A stretch of DNA of 64,000 nucleotides from Hydrogenispora ethanolica (GTDB lineage Bacteria > Bacillota > UBA4882 > UBA8346), in the NCBI RefSeq assembly GCF_004340685.1, contig NZ_SLUN01000004.1:124001-188000 (forward strand), written 5' to 3'. How positions within the stretch are numbered: position 1 is the stretch's first letter; each line of letters begins with the position of its first letter. Below are positions 8,182 through 15,726 of the stretch, piece after piece. Position numbers and translations under genes: made by a program. The notes under the pieces are model-generated. The model was not told where the DNA came from, made no database searches, and saw nothing but the letters and a program-made list of their open reading frames with translations.

Positions 8182-8185
8182 AATG
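8153..8185 (+). repeat. 33-bp linker repeat, copy 2
   Basis: This matches 6617-6649 at 32 of 33 bases and encodes the antirepressor C-terminus TGTEG. The second antirepressor copy at 37752 diverges exactly before this tail. Confidence 0.85.
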
Positions 8186-8275
8186 GCTCCACAGTTAAAC
8201 CGGAGGATAAAAGCATCGTCAACATCCTGGAGCCGAGAGAAGAAAAGGAAGGATTTGAGCCTATAGAGGTAATCT

Positions 8276-8701
8276 CTAGTTTTTCTCTTTGGGAAGTTTC
8301 CTAACCTGGTCGCCAATTTTAATCGGTTCGTCGGAAAAGGAGGCTGTTTGTATCTGAGTTGGGTCTACGCGCATTGGTCTCTCTGAAATCGAAAAAGCTG
8401 AAGAAAGAAAGGATATCATTTTTTGAGCTTCTGGCCCTATTGGAAAGCTAATGTTCGGTTTTTCAGTATTTTTACAAATTGTTATTGATGGAGAAACCTG
8501 TGTTGCCACAATAGTAGCTTTAATGGTATCCAATGTTCCAAGCTTTTTTTCGGGGTCTTCTGGATCGGTAATTGTTTCACCGGGGACAAAGATTTGAAAT
8601 AAATCGCCTTGCTTAATGCCCTGGTCATATCCACCATTAAGTACAACAGTAAACTCATCCAATATACGTACTACGCGGAAATTTTCGTTATAGAACTCCA
8701 T
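8276..8701 (-). CDS. conserved-type hypothetical protein, 141 aa
   Basis: A soluble protein with an N-terminal beta-rich segment (VVLNGGYDQGIKQGDLFQIF). It resembles the small barrel in FlgT C-terminal and related ligand-binding modules, where a G-x-x-x-G-I/V-x-x-G-D turn is conserved. The C-terminal half, rich in Ser/Pro, ends SDEPIKIGDQVRKLP. It belongs to the lysogenic leftward set, downstream of the switch 3 repressors. Function is unknown; a superinfection or stress role would be a guess. Confidence 0.65.
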   Translation of the reverse strand: MEFYNENFRVVRILDEFTVVLNGGYDQGIKQGDLFQIFVPGETITDPEDPEKKLGTLDTIKATIVATQVSPSITICKNTEKPNISFPIGPEAQKMISFLSSAFSISERPMRVDPTQIQTASFSDEPIKIGDQVRKLPKEKN

Positions 8702-8733
8702 AATTAAAACTCCTTTCGGAAAGAGAGATTCTC

Positions 8734-8913
8734 ATGAAAATTTTAAATTTAGTATTGCTTTATCTTTATGGACTTACTTGCATTAATTTTATTTTATGGC
8801 TTGAACGGAATGAAACAGGAAAAAGCTTTATTAGGAGGATGATCATTGTCGCTTGTATCCTTGTATTATTTTTGGCGTTCGCCGGTATTATCAAGGCATT
8901 TTTGAAAACTTGA
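8734..8913 (+). CDS. small two-helix membrane protein
   Basis: Fifty-nine residues from ATG after GAAAGAGAG. Two hydrophobic stretches (MKILNLVLLYLYGLTCINFI and MIIVACILVLFLAFAGIIKA) are separated by a short charged loop. Its 3' end overlaps the convergent gene at 8866 by 48 bp, so the two cannot both be densely expressed. It is plausible but unproven. Confidence 0.4.
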   Translation: MKILNLVLLYLYGLTCINFILWLERNETGKSFIRRMIIVACILVLFLAFAGIIKAFLKT

Positions 8914-9177
8914 TAACAATTGTTGTAAGAATATGACCTGCTGCTGAGAAAGGTCGAGAGCATTTACTATTCGCTCATAGGCTTCCCGGGTTTTCCCAAG
9001 ATCATTCGAAAGCTTGGTTATTTGACCGGTTAATTCACGATTGATGCGTGCAAGCTCAGATTGCTTTTTTAGATAATTAAAAAAAGAATAAATAGTCATC
9101 CCTATTATAACGACAAGAGCCGCTGTTATGGCGAGGGGTGTAGCAAAATTATTGAAATCAATGCCGAAAATAGTCAT
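8866..9177 (-). CDS. membrane-anchored coiled-coil protein
   Basis: In this 103-residue protein one transmembrane helix (about 11-33, LAITAALVVIIGMTIYSFF) is followed by a coiled coil (KKQSELARINRELTGQITKL). Its ATG overlaps the stop of the repressor at 9174 (ATGA), so the two are translationally coupled. Repressor-linked membrane proteins are often superinfection-exclusion factors, but the sequence does not prove this. Confidence 0.7.
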   Translation of the reverse strand: MTIFGIDFNNFATPLAITAALVVIIGMTIYSFFNYLKKQSELARINRELTGQITKLSNDLGKTREAYERIVNALDLSQQQVIFLQQLLSSFQKCLDNTGERQK

Positions 9178-9497
9178 TCTCGGCCGACTCCTTTCTCATC
9201 AAGTATGGCATCTAGAAATCTTTGCAATAGTTCCCGCTGCTCCGGCGTAAGTTTTTCAGCAGCTTGCAGTAACCGTCGCAAATCAGGTTCCAGAGAAGGA
9301 GAATTGTCTTTGAAAAAGTCAGAAAGCGTCATACCCAAAGCGTTGATAATTCGCTCAAGGATGTCAAAAGTGGGTTGTTGCCCTTCGTTTTCAATTCGCC
9401 ATAAATTAGGCTGGGAAATTCCTGCTAATTTAGCCAAAGCGCTAACGCTCATATTTTGTTGTTCTCTTAATTGTTTGATCCGTTGTCCAATATTCAT
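9174..9497 (-). CDS. XRE-family repressor (switch 3, second)
   Basis: This 107-residue protein has HTH_3 at about 4-62 (MSVSALAKLAGISQPNLWRI), linker LSDFFKDNSPSLEPDLRRLL and a terminal helix LTPEQRELLQRFLDAILDE. It follows the paralogous repressor at 9507 by 9 bp, with its RBS inside that gene's end, and overlaps the membrane-protein gene downstream. Two repressor paralogues in one operon may hetero-oligomerise or recognise different sites. Confidence 0.85.
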   Translation of the reverse strand: MNIGQRIKQLREQQNMSVSALAKLAGISQPNLWRIENEGQQPTFDILERIINALGMTLSDFFKDNSPSLEPDLRRLLQAAEKLTPEQRELLQRFLDAILDEKGVGRE

Positions 9498-9506
9498 GAT
9501 TCGACC

Positions 9507-9812
9507 TTAATCATTAATCATAGTTTCAAGAAATATCTGCAACTGGTGTCGCTGGTTCGGCGAGAGCTTGGCGGCGATGTTAAGAAGCCGACGTAATTCA
9601 GGGTCAAATTCAGATTTTTCCGTAGAGAAAAATTCTGAAAGTGAGACATCAAGAGCATTGCAAATTTTTTCAAGAGTAACAATGCTGGGCTGATTACGAC
9701 CAGAAAGTATTGATTGTAAAGTAGACTGGGTTAAATCCGATAGTACGGCAAGCTTATTTGTGCTATAACCCTTAACGTCCCGAAGTTCAATAATGCGGGC
9801 AATGACATCCAT
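9507..9812 (-). CDS. XRE-family repressor (switch 3, first)
   Basis: This 101-residue protein has an HTH_3 domain at about 3-60 (YSTNKLAVLSDLTQSTLQSI), then SEFFSTEKSEFDPELRRLL and LSPNQRHQLQIFLETMI. It is the first gene of the leftward operon 9812-8866 and divergent from the Cro-like gene 9943. The intervening DNA carries three AACGNAWWTACGTT operators, one of them just upstream of this gene's start, as expected for autoregulation. Confidence 0.87.
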   Translation of the reverse strand: MDVIARIIELRDVKGYSTNKLAVLSDLTQSTLQSILSGRNQPSIVTLEKICNALDVSLSEFFSTEKSEFDPELRRLLNIAAKLSPNQRHQLQIFLETMIND

Positions 9813-9830
9813 GAGGCACTCTATCCTTTT

Positions 9831-9923
9831 AACGAATATACGTTATGTTTCGAGTATAACAGAAAAATTTTTGTAGTGGTCTAACGCATTTACGTTGACT
9901 AATAAACGCAAATACGTTAAAAT
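9831..9923. promoter_or_regulatory. switch 3 promoter and operators
   Basis: Three near-palindromic 14-bp sites: AACGAATATACGTT (9831-9844), AACGCATTTACGTT (9883-9896) and AACGCAAATACGTT (9905-9918). The rightward promoter TTGACT (9895-9900), 17 bp, TAAAAT (9918-9923) is covered by the last two sites. Confidence 0.8.
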
Positions 9924-9942
9924 ATAACTAGAGGTGAACGCA

Positions 9943-10155
9943 ATGACGTTTGGTGCAAGATTGAAATCGCTCAGAAACGCTAAAACCTTATCCCAGATGA
10001 AAGTATCTGATGCAACCGGTATTCCTCAGACAACCCTCAGCGATTTGGAAAACGATAAATATTTGCCTGACATTGAACAGATTCTTAAAATCGCCGGCGC
10101 GTTGGGGACAACCACTTCTTACCTTTTGGGGGAATCACAAAATTCAGCAGCATGA
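9943..10155 (+). CDS. Cro-like HTH regulator (switch 3)
   Basis: Seventy residues from ATG with AGAGGTGA at 6 nt; a GTG nine bases upstream overlaps the RBS and is less likely. HTH_3 LSQMKVSDATGIPQTTLSDL with ending LGTTTSYLLGES. It starts the long rightward early transcript, so switch 3 probably makes the working lytic decision. Confidence 0.85.
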   Translation: MTFGARLKSLRNAKTLSQMKVSDATGIPQTTLSDLENDKYLPDIEQILKIAGALGTTTSYLLGESQNSAA

Positions 10156-10197
10156 CGTGAAATAAGGTTTGCCATTCAAAGAAAGGAGGGAAGCGGC

Positions 10198-10302
10198 GTG
10201 AAACGTAGTGAGAAGAATCCGTTTGACGTAAGACGAGAAGGCCGCATCATCAAACTGTTTCCGAAGGTCGTCCCTATCAATGCCCCGCAGTCGGCCGCTT
10301 AA
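10198..10302 (+). CDS. 34-aa basic peptide
   Basis: GTG start with AAAGGAGGG at 7 nt. The peptide MKRSEKNPFDVRREGRIIKL and its remainder are basic and soluble. The strong RBS and tight placement in the early operon support it. No family is recognised. Confidence 0.55.
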   Translation: MKRSEKNPFDVRREGRIIKLFPKVVPINAPQSAA

Positions 10303-10333
10303 ATGACCAGGGGAAGAAAGTGAGGTGTAAAAG

Positions 10334-10654
10334 TTGCCCAGGCCGAAGGGGTCAAAGAACAAACCGAAAGGGCTATCGCAAGAAGACGTTACGAGGATGG
10401 TTATTGCCGAGGCATCGAAGGTGGTTCCGAAATTTGAAAACCTTCCTGACTTCCTGAAACCGGCTGAAGTCGCAGTATGGCGCAGAACATCAAGAGCTCG
10501 AATCATGAAAATGATTTACGAAAAAGAGATCCCTGAAGATTGTTACGACAAGAACGGGAATCGGTATCTCTTGAAAAAACATAAGTTGGCTTTATTGTTT
10601 GGAATACATGACGGGGAAAACCCAGCCCCTGGGTATACTCCAAAAGCTGGGTAG
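10334..10654 (+). CDS. HTH domain protein (excisionase/MerR-like)
   Basis: A 106-residue protein from a TTG start preceded by AAGTGAGG. A Lys-rich AT-hook-like start (PRPKGSKNKPKG) precedes a winged-helix segment (LKPAEVAVWRRTSRARIMKM) and a wing (EIPEDCYDKNGNRYLL) typical of the HTH_17/excisionase superfamily. As the second early gene it could be the missing excisionase or an early activator; this is inference from fold and position. Confidence 0.65.
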   Translation: MPRPKGSKNKPKGLSQEDVTRMVIAEASKVVPKFENLPDFLKPAEVAVWRRTSRARIMKMIYEKEIPEDCYDKNGNRYLLKKHKLALLFGIHDGENPAPGYTPKAG

Positions 10655-10783
10655 GGGAAAGGGAAACGGGGAATGGGGTTTGATGAGAACCTTGTTTGAG
10701 TAACCGCCTGATGAGTTTATTGTAGTCCATCACCAACTGATTTACGAGGTCACAAATAGCCTGAAAGGAGGTGAATAGCGGAC

Positions 10784-11266
10784 ATGAACTGCCGGAGGAA
10801 TCAAGGAGATGTCTGCAGGTCAAGCCGGGAACAAACCCCAAAGTTCACTATTGAGCGGGCTGCAGAAAAACTCGGGGTGGACTCGCGAACATTACGGCGC
10901 TATGAGGCTGGGGAAACCGAGGTCCCGGAAGACATTTTAATTGCGATGTCGAAGATATACGGGGACCCGCTCTTACCGTGGAATTACTGGACTCGTAGCA
11001 GCTTAATTGCCAAGCATTACGGTATGAAGCCCTTCGAAGAAAACAATGTATATGCCGCGGCGCTCAGCGCTGCCGACGATTTGAATCAACTTTCGCAAAG
11101 ACGGGAGCGATTCATTGAAATCATGAAAGACGCTTGCGTAATTGAGAACGAACATAACGATTTCCGGGAGATTGACGCAACAGCGGCGGATTGTGCCAAG
11201 AAGATGATATATTTACGGTTTGTCGCCGCCAAAAAAGAAAAAACCGCCACTGCTATGGCGGTCTAA
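10784..11266 (+). CDS. XRE-type HTH early regulator
   Basis: In this 160-residue protein an HTH_3-like segment is near the N-terminus (IERAAEKLGVDSRTLRRYEA, then GETEVPEDILIAMSKIYGD). A helical C-terminus found in phage HTH proteins of the early region follows. AAAGGAGGTG lies upstream of the ATG. The last codons coincide with a hairpin terminator, so the early transcript may be partly attenuated here. Confidence 0.75.
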   Translation: MNCRRNQGDVCRSSREQTPKFTIERAAEKLGVDSRTLRRYEAGETEVPEDILIAMSKIYGDPLLPWNYWTRSSLIAKHYGMKPFEENNVYAAALSAADDLNQLSQRRERFIEIMKDACVIENEHNDFREIDATAADCAKKMIYLRFVAAKKEKTATAMAV

Positions 11267-11275
11267 AAAATCCTC
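11242..11275 (+). terminator. terminator overlapping the end of the HTH gene
   Basis: ACCGCCA (11243-11249) pairs with TGGCGGT (11256-11262); A-runs flank both sides. It lies inside the final codons (TAMAV). Only three T-type bases follow on the + strand, so it is stronger for leftward transcription. Confidence 0.45.
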
Positions 11276-11338
11276 TTACTAGAAAACGTCCATTTTTATT
11301 GTATCACAACTCTAATAGTGAATCAATCGGAGGTACCA

Positions 11339-11437
11339 ATGAATCGTAAGGTATTTCGAGTCATGAAAGTCAAGCATCTTAAAACTTTGCTCAAAAGTGG
11401 AACATTCATCATCATCCTTGAAATGTCAAGGATTTAG
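11339..11437 (+). CDS. 32-aa peptide
   Basis: Start ATG with CGGAGGTACCA upstream. MNRKVFRVMKVKHLKTLLKS is followed by a hydrophobic GTFIIILEM end. The good RBS is the main support. Function is unknown. Confidence 0.4.
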   Translation: MNRKVFRVMKVKHLKTLLKSGTFIIILEMSRI

Positions 11438-11450
11438 GCGAGGTATACCT

Positions 11451-11579
11451 ATGAAAAACTTCCGACAATGCCGCTGCGGCACTTTTTGCGCGACCGGTTA
11501 TTGTGAAAAATGCCGGCGCGAAGATTTGGAGAAACGCTACCAAGCCCGCGCCGAAAGGCGCAAGAAAAAGGCGGGATGA
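11451..11579 (+). CDS. small zinc-finger-like protein
   Basis: Forty-two residues: MKNFRQCRCGTFCATGYCEK then a basic helix. CxC-x3-C-x4-CxxC gives enough cysteines for one zinc site. It overlaps the next gene by 4 bp (ATGA), which supports translation. Confidence 0.6.
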   Translation: MKNFRQCRCGTFCATGYCEKCRREDLEKRYQARAERRKKKAG

Positions 11580-11791
11580 GAATGCGGAAACGAATCGGAT
11601 TTATCTGCACCCAATGCGATCGCCGGTGGTCGGCCCCGGTGGATATCGAATACGGAATTATCAATATGGTCCATAACGAAGATGCTTACTGCCGGGAGTG
11701 CGGCGCCGAGGGCGAAGAAGCCGACTTCGATGAACGGGCCGCAATGGAAGAATACCGGTATGAAGTTTGGAAAGCGGGGCGGGTAGCATGA
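11576..11791 (+). CDS. small CxxC protein
   Basis: Seventy-one residues from the ATG overlapping the previous stop; a second in-frame ATG six bases later is an alternative. FICTQCDRRW and CREC form a four-cysteine zinc ribbon. The C-terminus is acidic. It also overlaps the following exonuclease gene by ATGA, so the three genes are translationally coupled. Confidence 0.65.
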   Translation: MRMRKRIGFICTQCDRRWSAPVDIEYGIINMVHNEDAYCRECGAEGEEADFDERAAMEEYRYEVWKAGRVA

Positions 11792-12606
11792 CCAGTGAAT
11801 CGGCATTGATGAATGGTTTGTTGCCCGTCATGAAAAGCGAAAGCGAGGAACCGACCCGGCCACATATCAGCGTATCACAGCTCAATATGTATCTACGGTG
11901 CCCGGCCCAGTACATGTTCAAATACATCTACGGTATTAAGACTCCGGCTCGGTCTTTCCTAATCAAAGGGAAGGCCATCCATAAGGGAATCGAACATAAC
12001 TTCCGCCAGAAGAAAGAGACCCATCAGGACATAAAGCTGGCGGAAGTGCTGGACATCACCACGGATGAATTTGATCACCTTCGCATCGAGACGAAGTGGA
12101 CCCCTGATGAAAAACCGGACCAGATCCGGGCCGAGACAATTGAGTTAGCGACCATGTATCATACCAAAATCGCGCCATTCATCCAACCGGACCTGATCGA
12201 GGAGCGGATCACCATCTCTTTTGATGAATTGGACTGGGATCTAACTGGGGTCATTGACTTAGGAGACAAGCAGGGCTTCATCCACGACACCAAGACGGCC
12301 AAGAAGTCACCGACCCCGGGGGAAGCCGACAAGAGTCTGCAATTGACCGCCTATTATCTGCTCTACCGAGCCTTTACCGGGAAGGAGCCGGCCGGCTGCA
12401 AACTGGATTACTTAGTTCAAACCAAGAATCCCAAGGTGGTCTCCCTGGAATCCAAGCGGACCGAGCGGGAGATCGCCCGCTTTCGGAACATCGCCAGGAC
12501 AGTGATCACAGCCATCGATAACGGCAACTTCTATCCGAACCCGAACAACATGATGTGCTCCGAAGAGAATTGCGACTACTGGGGCATCTGCCATCGAGAT
12601 TTTTGA
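11788..12606 (+). CDS. RecB/Cas4-like PD-(D/E)XK exonuclease
   Basis: A 272-residue nuclease of the PDDEXK_1/AddB-like group. The core motifs are visible: an N-terminal SVSQLNMYLRCPAQYMFKY with its Cys, an internal His (AIHKGIEHNF), GVIDLGD, HDTKTAKK and QLTAYYLLY. The C-terminal cysteines MCSEENCDYWGIC complete a four-Cys set that in Cas4 and AddB binds a 4Fe-4S cluster. With the Rad52-type annealase directly downstream it forms a phage exonuclease/annealase recombination pair. The ATG overlapping the previous stop is preferred over one 21 bp upstream. Confidence 0.87.
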   Translation: MTSESALMNGLLPVMKSESEEPTRPHISVSQLNMYLRCPAQYMFKYIYGIKTPARSFLIKGKAIHKGIEHNFRQKKETHQDIKLAEVLDITTDEFDHLRIETKWTPDEKPDQIRAETIELATMYHTKIAPFIQPDLIEERITISFDELDWDLTGVIDLGDKQGFIHDTKTAKKSPTPGEADKSLQLTAYYLLYRAFTGKEPAGCKLDYLVQTKNPKVVSLESKRTEREIARFRNIARTVITAIDNGNFYPNPNNMMCSEENCDYWGICHRDF

Positions 12607-12612
12607 AAGGAA

Positions 12613-13248
12613 GTGAGTATTTTGGATGACATCATGAAGCGCTTACAAGAACCATTTTTGCCTGAAGAAATCGAATGGCGTGTAGGTTCAACCAATAAGG
12701 AAAAAACAAAAGGGTTAGCGCTCGCCTACGTCACGAATCGAGCAATCCAAGATCGTCTTGACAATTTATTTGGTGTTAGCGGTTGGAAAAATGAATTCCG
12801 TGAGTGGAAAAACAACAGTCAGCTTTGCGGCATCTCAATTAAATTTGGTGACGAATGGATTACCAAATGGGATGGTGCGGATGATAGCAACATGGAGGCA
12901 ATTAAGGGCGGATTGTCCGACGCCATGAAGCGGGCGGCATATCAGTGGGGTATTGGAAGATACCTCTACAAGCTACCGGCTATATGGTGTGAAATCGAGG
13001 CCGTGGGTAACAGTTTTAGGCTTAAATCAACCCCAAAATTACCTCCTTGGGCATTACCGACCGGACATAAAGGTACGCAGTCTTCAGAATTAAAGGAAAG
13101 TCAAACTCAACCACAAACGTCGGGAACTCAAACGGATGCACCTAAATATCATTGCAAGTCATGCAACGCTGAGATACCCGAAAAGGTATATAAATATCAA
13201 AATTTGGGATTGTGTTATAAATGCCAGAAAAATAGAAAAACAGCTTAA
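12613..13248 (+). CDS. Rad52/22-type single-strand annealing protein
   Basis: A 211-residue protein. The Rad52-like fold spans about 10-140, with signature stretches LAYVTNRAIQDRLDNLFGVS, GADDSNMEAIKGGLSDAMKR and AAYQWGIGRYLYKLP. A Pro/Gln-rich linker leads to a C-terminal zinc ribbon (YHCKSCNAEIPEK, CYKCQKN). It anneals ssDNA exposed by the upstream exonuclease during recombination and concatemer formation. The start is GTG with GAAAGGAAG six bases upstream. Confidence 0.9.
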   Translation: MSILDDIMKRLQEPFLPEEIEWRVGSTNKEKTKGLALAYVTNRAIQDRLDNLFGVSGWKNEFREWKNNSQLCGISIKFGDEWITKWDGADDSNMEAIKGGLSDAMKRAAYQWGIGRYLYKLPAIWCEIEAVGNSFRLKSTPKLPPWALPTGHKGTQSSELKESQTQPQTSGTQTDAPKYHCKSCNAEIPEKVYKYQNLGLCYKCQKNRKTA

Positions 13249-13300
13249 CGGACGCCTGTAAGGTCCGGACAGAAAGCAAGCTGAAAAGGAGGTGATATCT

Positions 13301-13465
13301 GTGAATCAAGAGCTGATCAAACAAGCCATTGACGCCATTATGGGCGGCGCCGATCAAATTGCCGTCAGTGGTGACACCGAAAAAGTGATCGCCCATCGGA
13401 ACAAGCGATCCGGCAATATCATGATTACCATTAAGCAAGCGCAGGGCCAGGGACAGTCCGCGTGA
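13301..13465 (+). CDS. 54-aa hypothetical protein
   Basis: GTG start with AAAAGGAGGTG upstream. MNQELIKQAIDAIMGGADQI, then a basic loop and a Gln/Gly-rich tail. Excellent RBS and operon fit; no family recognised. Confidence 0.6.
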   Translation: MNQELIKQAIDAIMGGADQIAVSGDTEKVIAHRNKRSGNIMITIKQAQGQGQSA

Positions 13466-13534
13466 AAGCCGCGGCCGGGGGAAACCCCGCTCCGCTCATA
13501 CCTGCGCAGGAAATACATAGCTGGAGGTTTCCAC

Positions 13535-14044
13535 ATGTTAAAAGCTACAGGGATTGTAAGACGGGTTGATGAGTTGGGACGCGTCGTTATACCGAAAGAG
13601 ATTCGCAAGGTGAACAATTGGCGCGAGGGAGATTCCCTGGAGATATTCGTCGATGACGATGCAAAGGTGATCCTTAAGAAATATTCACCGATAGCATCCA
13701 TCGTGGATATTAATTCATATGTTGAATCTCTGGCCGAAGTTACTGGTTTGAGTGTAATTGCAACGGATTCAATGGGGGTCATTTCATCGGCAAACATTGC
13801 AAATGAAGCTTCCCTGGAGCTTTCAAAAGAAGTGCTGGAGGCGATCGAGGCCGGGGAAGACGTTCAATTCCAAGCGCCCATCCGAAAAGGGGGAAAGAGT
13901 TATTCGCTTTTGGTCGCTCCGGTAATTCGTAACAACGACTCAGTCGGGGCCGTGATACTCATTTCCAATCGAGAGATCAGGGAACCGGACGCGAAAGCCG
14001 CATCTTTGATCGCCAATATTATTGGGTCCCGAATGGCGGGATAA
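13535..14044 (+). CDS. spoVT-like: SpoVT-like transcription regulator (AbrB + GAF)
   Basis: This 169-residue protein closely resembles SpoVT (about 178 residues). The swapped-hairpin AbrB domain is at 1-50 (ATGIVRRVDELGRVVIPKEI), then a GAF-like domain at about 57-168 (GLSVIATDSMGVISSANIAN). In spore-formers SpoVT tunes sigma-G-dependent genes and germination. A phage copy could redirect forespore gene expression or regulate phage genes. GGAGG lies 7 nt before the ATG. The next gene starts 5 bp later. Confidence 0.88.
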   Translation: MLKATGIVRRVDELGRVVIPKEIRKVNNWREGDSLEIFVDDDAKVILKKYSPIASIVDINSYVESLAEVTGLSVIATDSMGVISSANIANEASLELSKEVLEAIEAGEDVQFQAPIRKGGKSYSLLVAPVIRNNDSVGAVILISNREIREPDAKAASLIANIIGSRMAG

Positions 14045-14048
14045 GGCT

Positions 14049-14648
14049 ATGAAATACTCTGCAATTTTGGTTGATCCGCCGTGGCAATATCGAGTGTTTG
14101 ACGATTCCGACGCGGCCCACGGCGCCGCGAAATCGCATTATCCCACGATGACTTTGGAACAGATTAAGTCGCTGCCAGTTTCAAACCTGGCAGCCGAGAA
14201 TTGTATCCTTTTCCTCTGGGTGACGCCCCCTTGTCTTGAAGAAGGATTGGAAGTTATTCGAGCCTGGGGATTCAGATACAAAACGAAAGCTTTCAACTGG
14301 GTCAAGGTTTATCCTGGCGGAAAGCTGGTGCTGGGCCTTGGACACTACACCCGGGCCAACTCGGAGGACTGCCTTCTGGCAGTGAAAGGGAGACCCAAGA
14401 TTTCAAATCGGGACGTATCGCAGATTATTTGGGAAAACGTCCCGGAAACCATCGTTGCGCCGGTACGGGAACATAGCCGGAAGCCGGATGAGCAGTACAG
14501 CCGGATCGAACGACTAACTGGCGGCCCATACTTGGAACTCTTCGCCCGGCAGCGGTGGCCGGAGTGGGACGTTTGGGGAAACCAAGTTGAATCAGATATT
14601 GAGATGGAGGCGATTGCCTATGGAAGACCTCAAAAAGAAAGTGCTTAA
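14049..14648 (+). CDS. MT-A70-family adenine-N6 methyltransferase
   Basis: A 199-residue DNA methylase. The catalytic DPPW motif occurs in ILVDPPWQY near residue 10, followed by CILFLWVTPPCLEEGLEVIR, LGHYTRANSEDCLLAVKGRP, and the terminal SAM-binding region GPYLELFARQRWPEWDVWG. It lacks a partner endonuclease. Phage versions usually protect DNA from host restriction. The ATG after GGATAAGGCT is chosen over an upstream in-frame start inside the SpoVT-like gene. Confidence 0.9.
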   Translation: MKYSAILVDPPWQYRVFDDSDAAHGAAKSHYPTMTLEQIKSLPVSNLAAENCILFLWVTPPCLEEGLEVIRAWGFRYKTKAFNWVKVYPGGKLVLGLGHYTRANSEDCLLAVKGRPKISNRDVSQIIWENVPETIVAPVREHSRKPDEQYSRIERLTGGPYLELFARQRWPEWDVWGNQVESDIEMEAIAYGRPQKESA

Positions 14649-14964
14649 TATCCTCAAAGCAAATTGCAACGGGCGGCAAAACGCCTATACAGCGACGAGG
14701 CTTGCTGAGCATGTAGGAATTTCAGAAAGAGTGGTCCGTAAGGTCATCCATGAGCTCCGGCAAGAACGGGTCCCGGTCATCTCATCTCCCGGGTGGCCCT
14801 ATTCGGGATTCTTTCTTCCCACAAGTGAGATTGAAGCCCGGCAAAGCATGACCCATTTTTACACTCGATTCCAGCAAATGCATGAAGCTATTGACGGGAT
14901 CGAAGCCGGGCTGAAAGACTGGTTCAGCGATCAAGAAAAGCTCGAGCTGAAAGAGAGCGCCTAA
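14620..14964 (+). CDS. winged-helix DNA-binding protein
   Basis: A 114-residue protein starting at an ATG with GGAGG 9 nt upstream, inside the end of the methylase gene. A winged-helix segment (YTATRLAEHVGISERVVRKV, then IHELRQERVPVISSPGWPY) is followed by a helical tail. This type is common in early regions of Firmicute phages; specific function unknown. Confidence 0.7.
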   Translation: MEDLKKKVLNILKANCNGRQNAYTATRLAEHVGISERVVRKVIHELRQERVPVISSPGWPYSGFFLPTSEIEARQSMTHFYTRFQQMHEAIDGIEAGLKDWFSDQEKLELKESA

Positions 14965-14977
14965 GGAGGTTGGTTTA

Positions 14978-15343
14978 TTGAAAAAGATTACTCGGCAATT
15001 TTACAAGAATAGTGAAGAATATGAGGTTTACGCCATCAACCCGAATGCCGGAATGGTAATCGCCGGATTGGCTGAAGACAAAGAATTGTCAAAGGCGCTA
15101 ACGGAAGCCTTGGACCAAGTCGCTTCAGAGTATCTGAACGCAATATCCAAGAATCCTCCATTTCATTCAGCACACGAAGGTTACGCGGTCCTCCGCGAAG
15201 AGTTGGACGAGCTATGGGATGAGGTTAAGAAGAACGAAAGAACCCGGGACTATGACAAGATGCTTGAAGAAGCAACCCAGGTTACAGCCATGGGATTACG
15301 ATTCATGATTGATGTAATTTTGAGCAAAAAGAAAGCTGGTTGA
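14978..15343 (+). CDS. MazG-like all-alpha NTP pyrophosphatase-type protein
   Basis: A 121-residue protein, TTG start with AAGGAGG 8 nt upstream. The region HEGYAVLREELDELWDEVKK and EATQVTAMGLRFMIDVI resembles the EExxE/ExxD helices of all-alpha NTP-PPases found in phages, which hydrolyse dNTPs or NTPs. The first 40 residues are specific. The family assignment is moderate. Confidence 0.6.
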   Translation: MKKITRQFYKNSEEYEVYAINPNAGMVIAGLAEDKELSKALTEALDQVASEYLNAISKNPPFHSAHEGYAVLREELDELWDEVKKNERTRDYDKMLEEATQVTAMGLRFMIDVILSKKKAG

Positions 15344-15714
15344 TGAAGTTGCCTACTCAGTCAATCTCTCTACCGTGGGAGCCATCCTGCGAAAAATGCC
15401 AAAAGTTTGATCGGTGCAATTGGCTGTTTGAAAAAGCGCCGGAATCAACTGATTGCCAATACGATCCGAGCGCGTTTGAAGAGAAGATCGAAACAGAAAA
15501 CCAGGATTATATCGTCTGCCCATGCTGCGGGGAGCTGGCATGGCCCGATCGTGCAAATGCGGACGGCCCCATTGAATGTTACGGTTGCGGCAGTATTTTT
15601 GAATGTTTTCAAGATGAGGATAAGTATACAACCCTCCTGATTGCCGACCCCAAAGACAAATGGCGCCATGAAGAATACGCCCGGATTATGGCTGAACAAA
15701 AGAAAGTAGCGTGA
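15343..15714 (+). CDS. zinc-ribbon protein
   Basis: About 123 residues; ATG overlaps the previous stop (TGATG). Two cysteine groups, CEKCQKFDRC and CPCCGELAW with CYGCG, indicate one or two zinc ribbons. The acidic central region and basic tail suggest protein or nucleic acid binding. It is followed 12 bp later by the sliding-clamp gene. Confidence 0.6.
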   Translation: MKLPTQSISLPWEPSCEKCQKFDRCNWLFEKAPESTDCQYDPSAFEEKIETENQDYIVCPCCGELAWPDRANADGPIECYGCGSIFECFQDEDKYTTLLIADPKDKWRHEEYARIMAEQKKVA

Positions 15715-15726
15715 GGAGGAATTCCG

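Noticed and set aside
8182-8275. Coding remnant after the antirepressor (PEDKSIVNILEPREEKEGFE)
   Set aside because: It reads plausibly in frame behind the stop, but there is no start codon with RBS in that frame and it ends against a convergent gene; not called.
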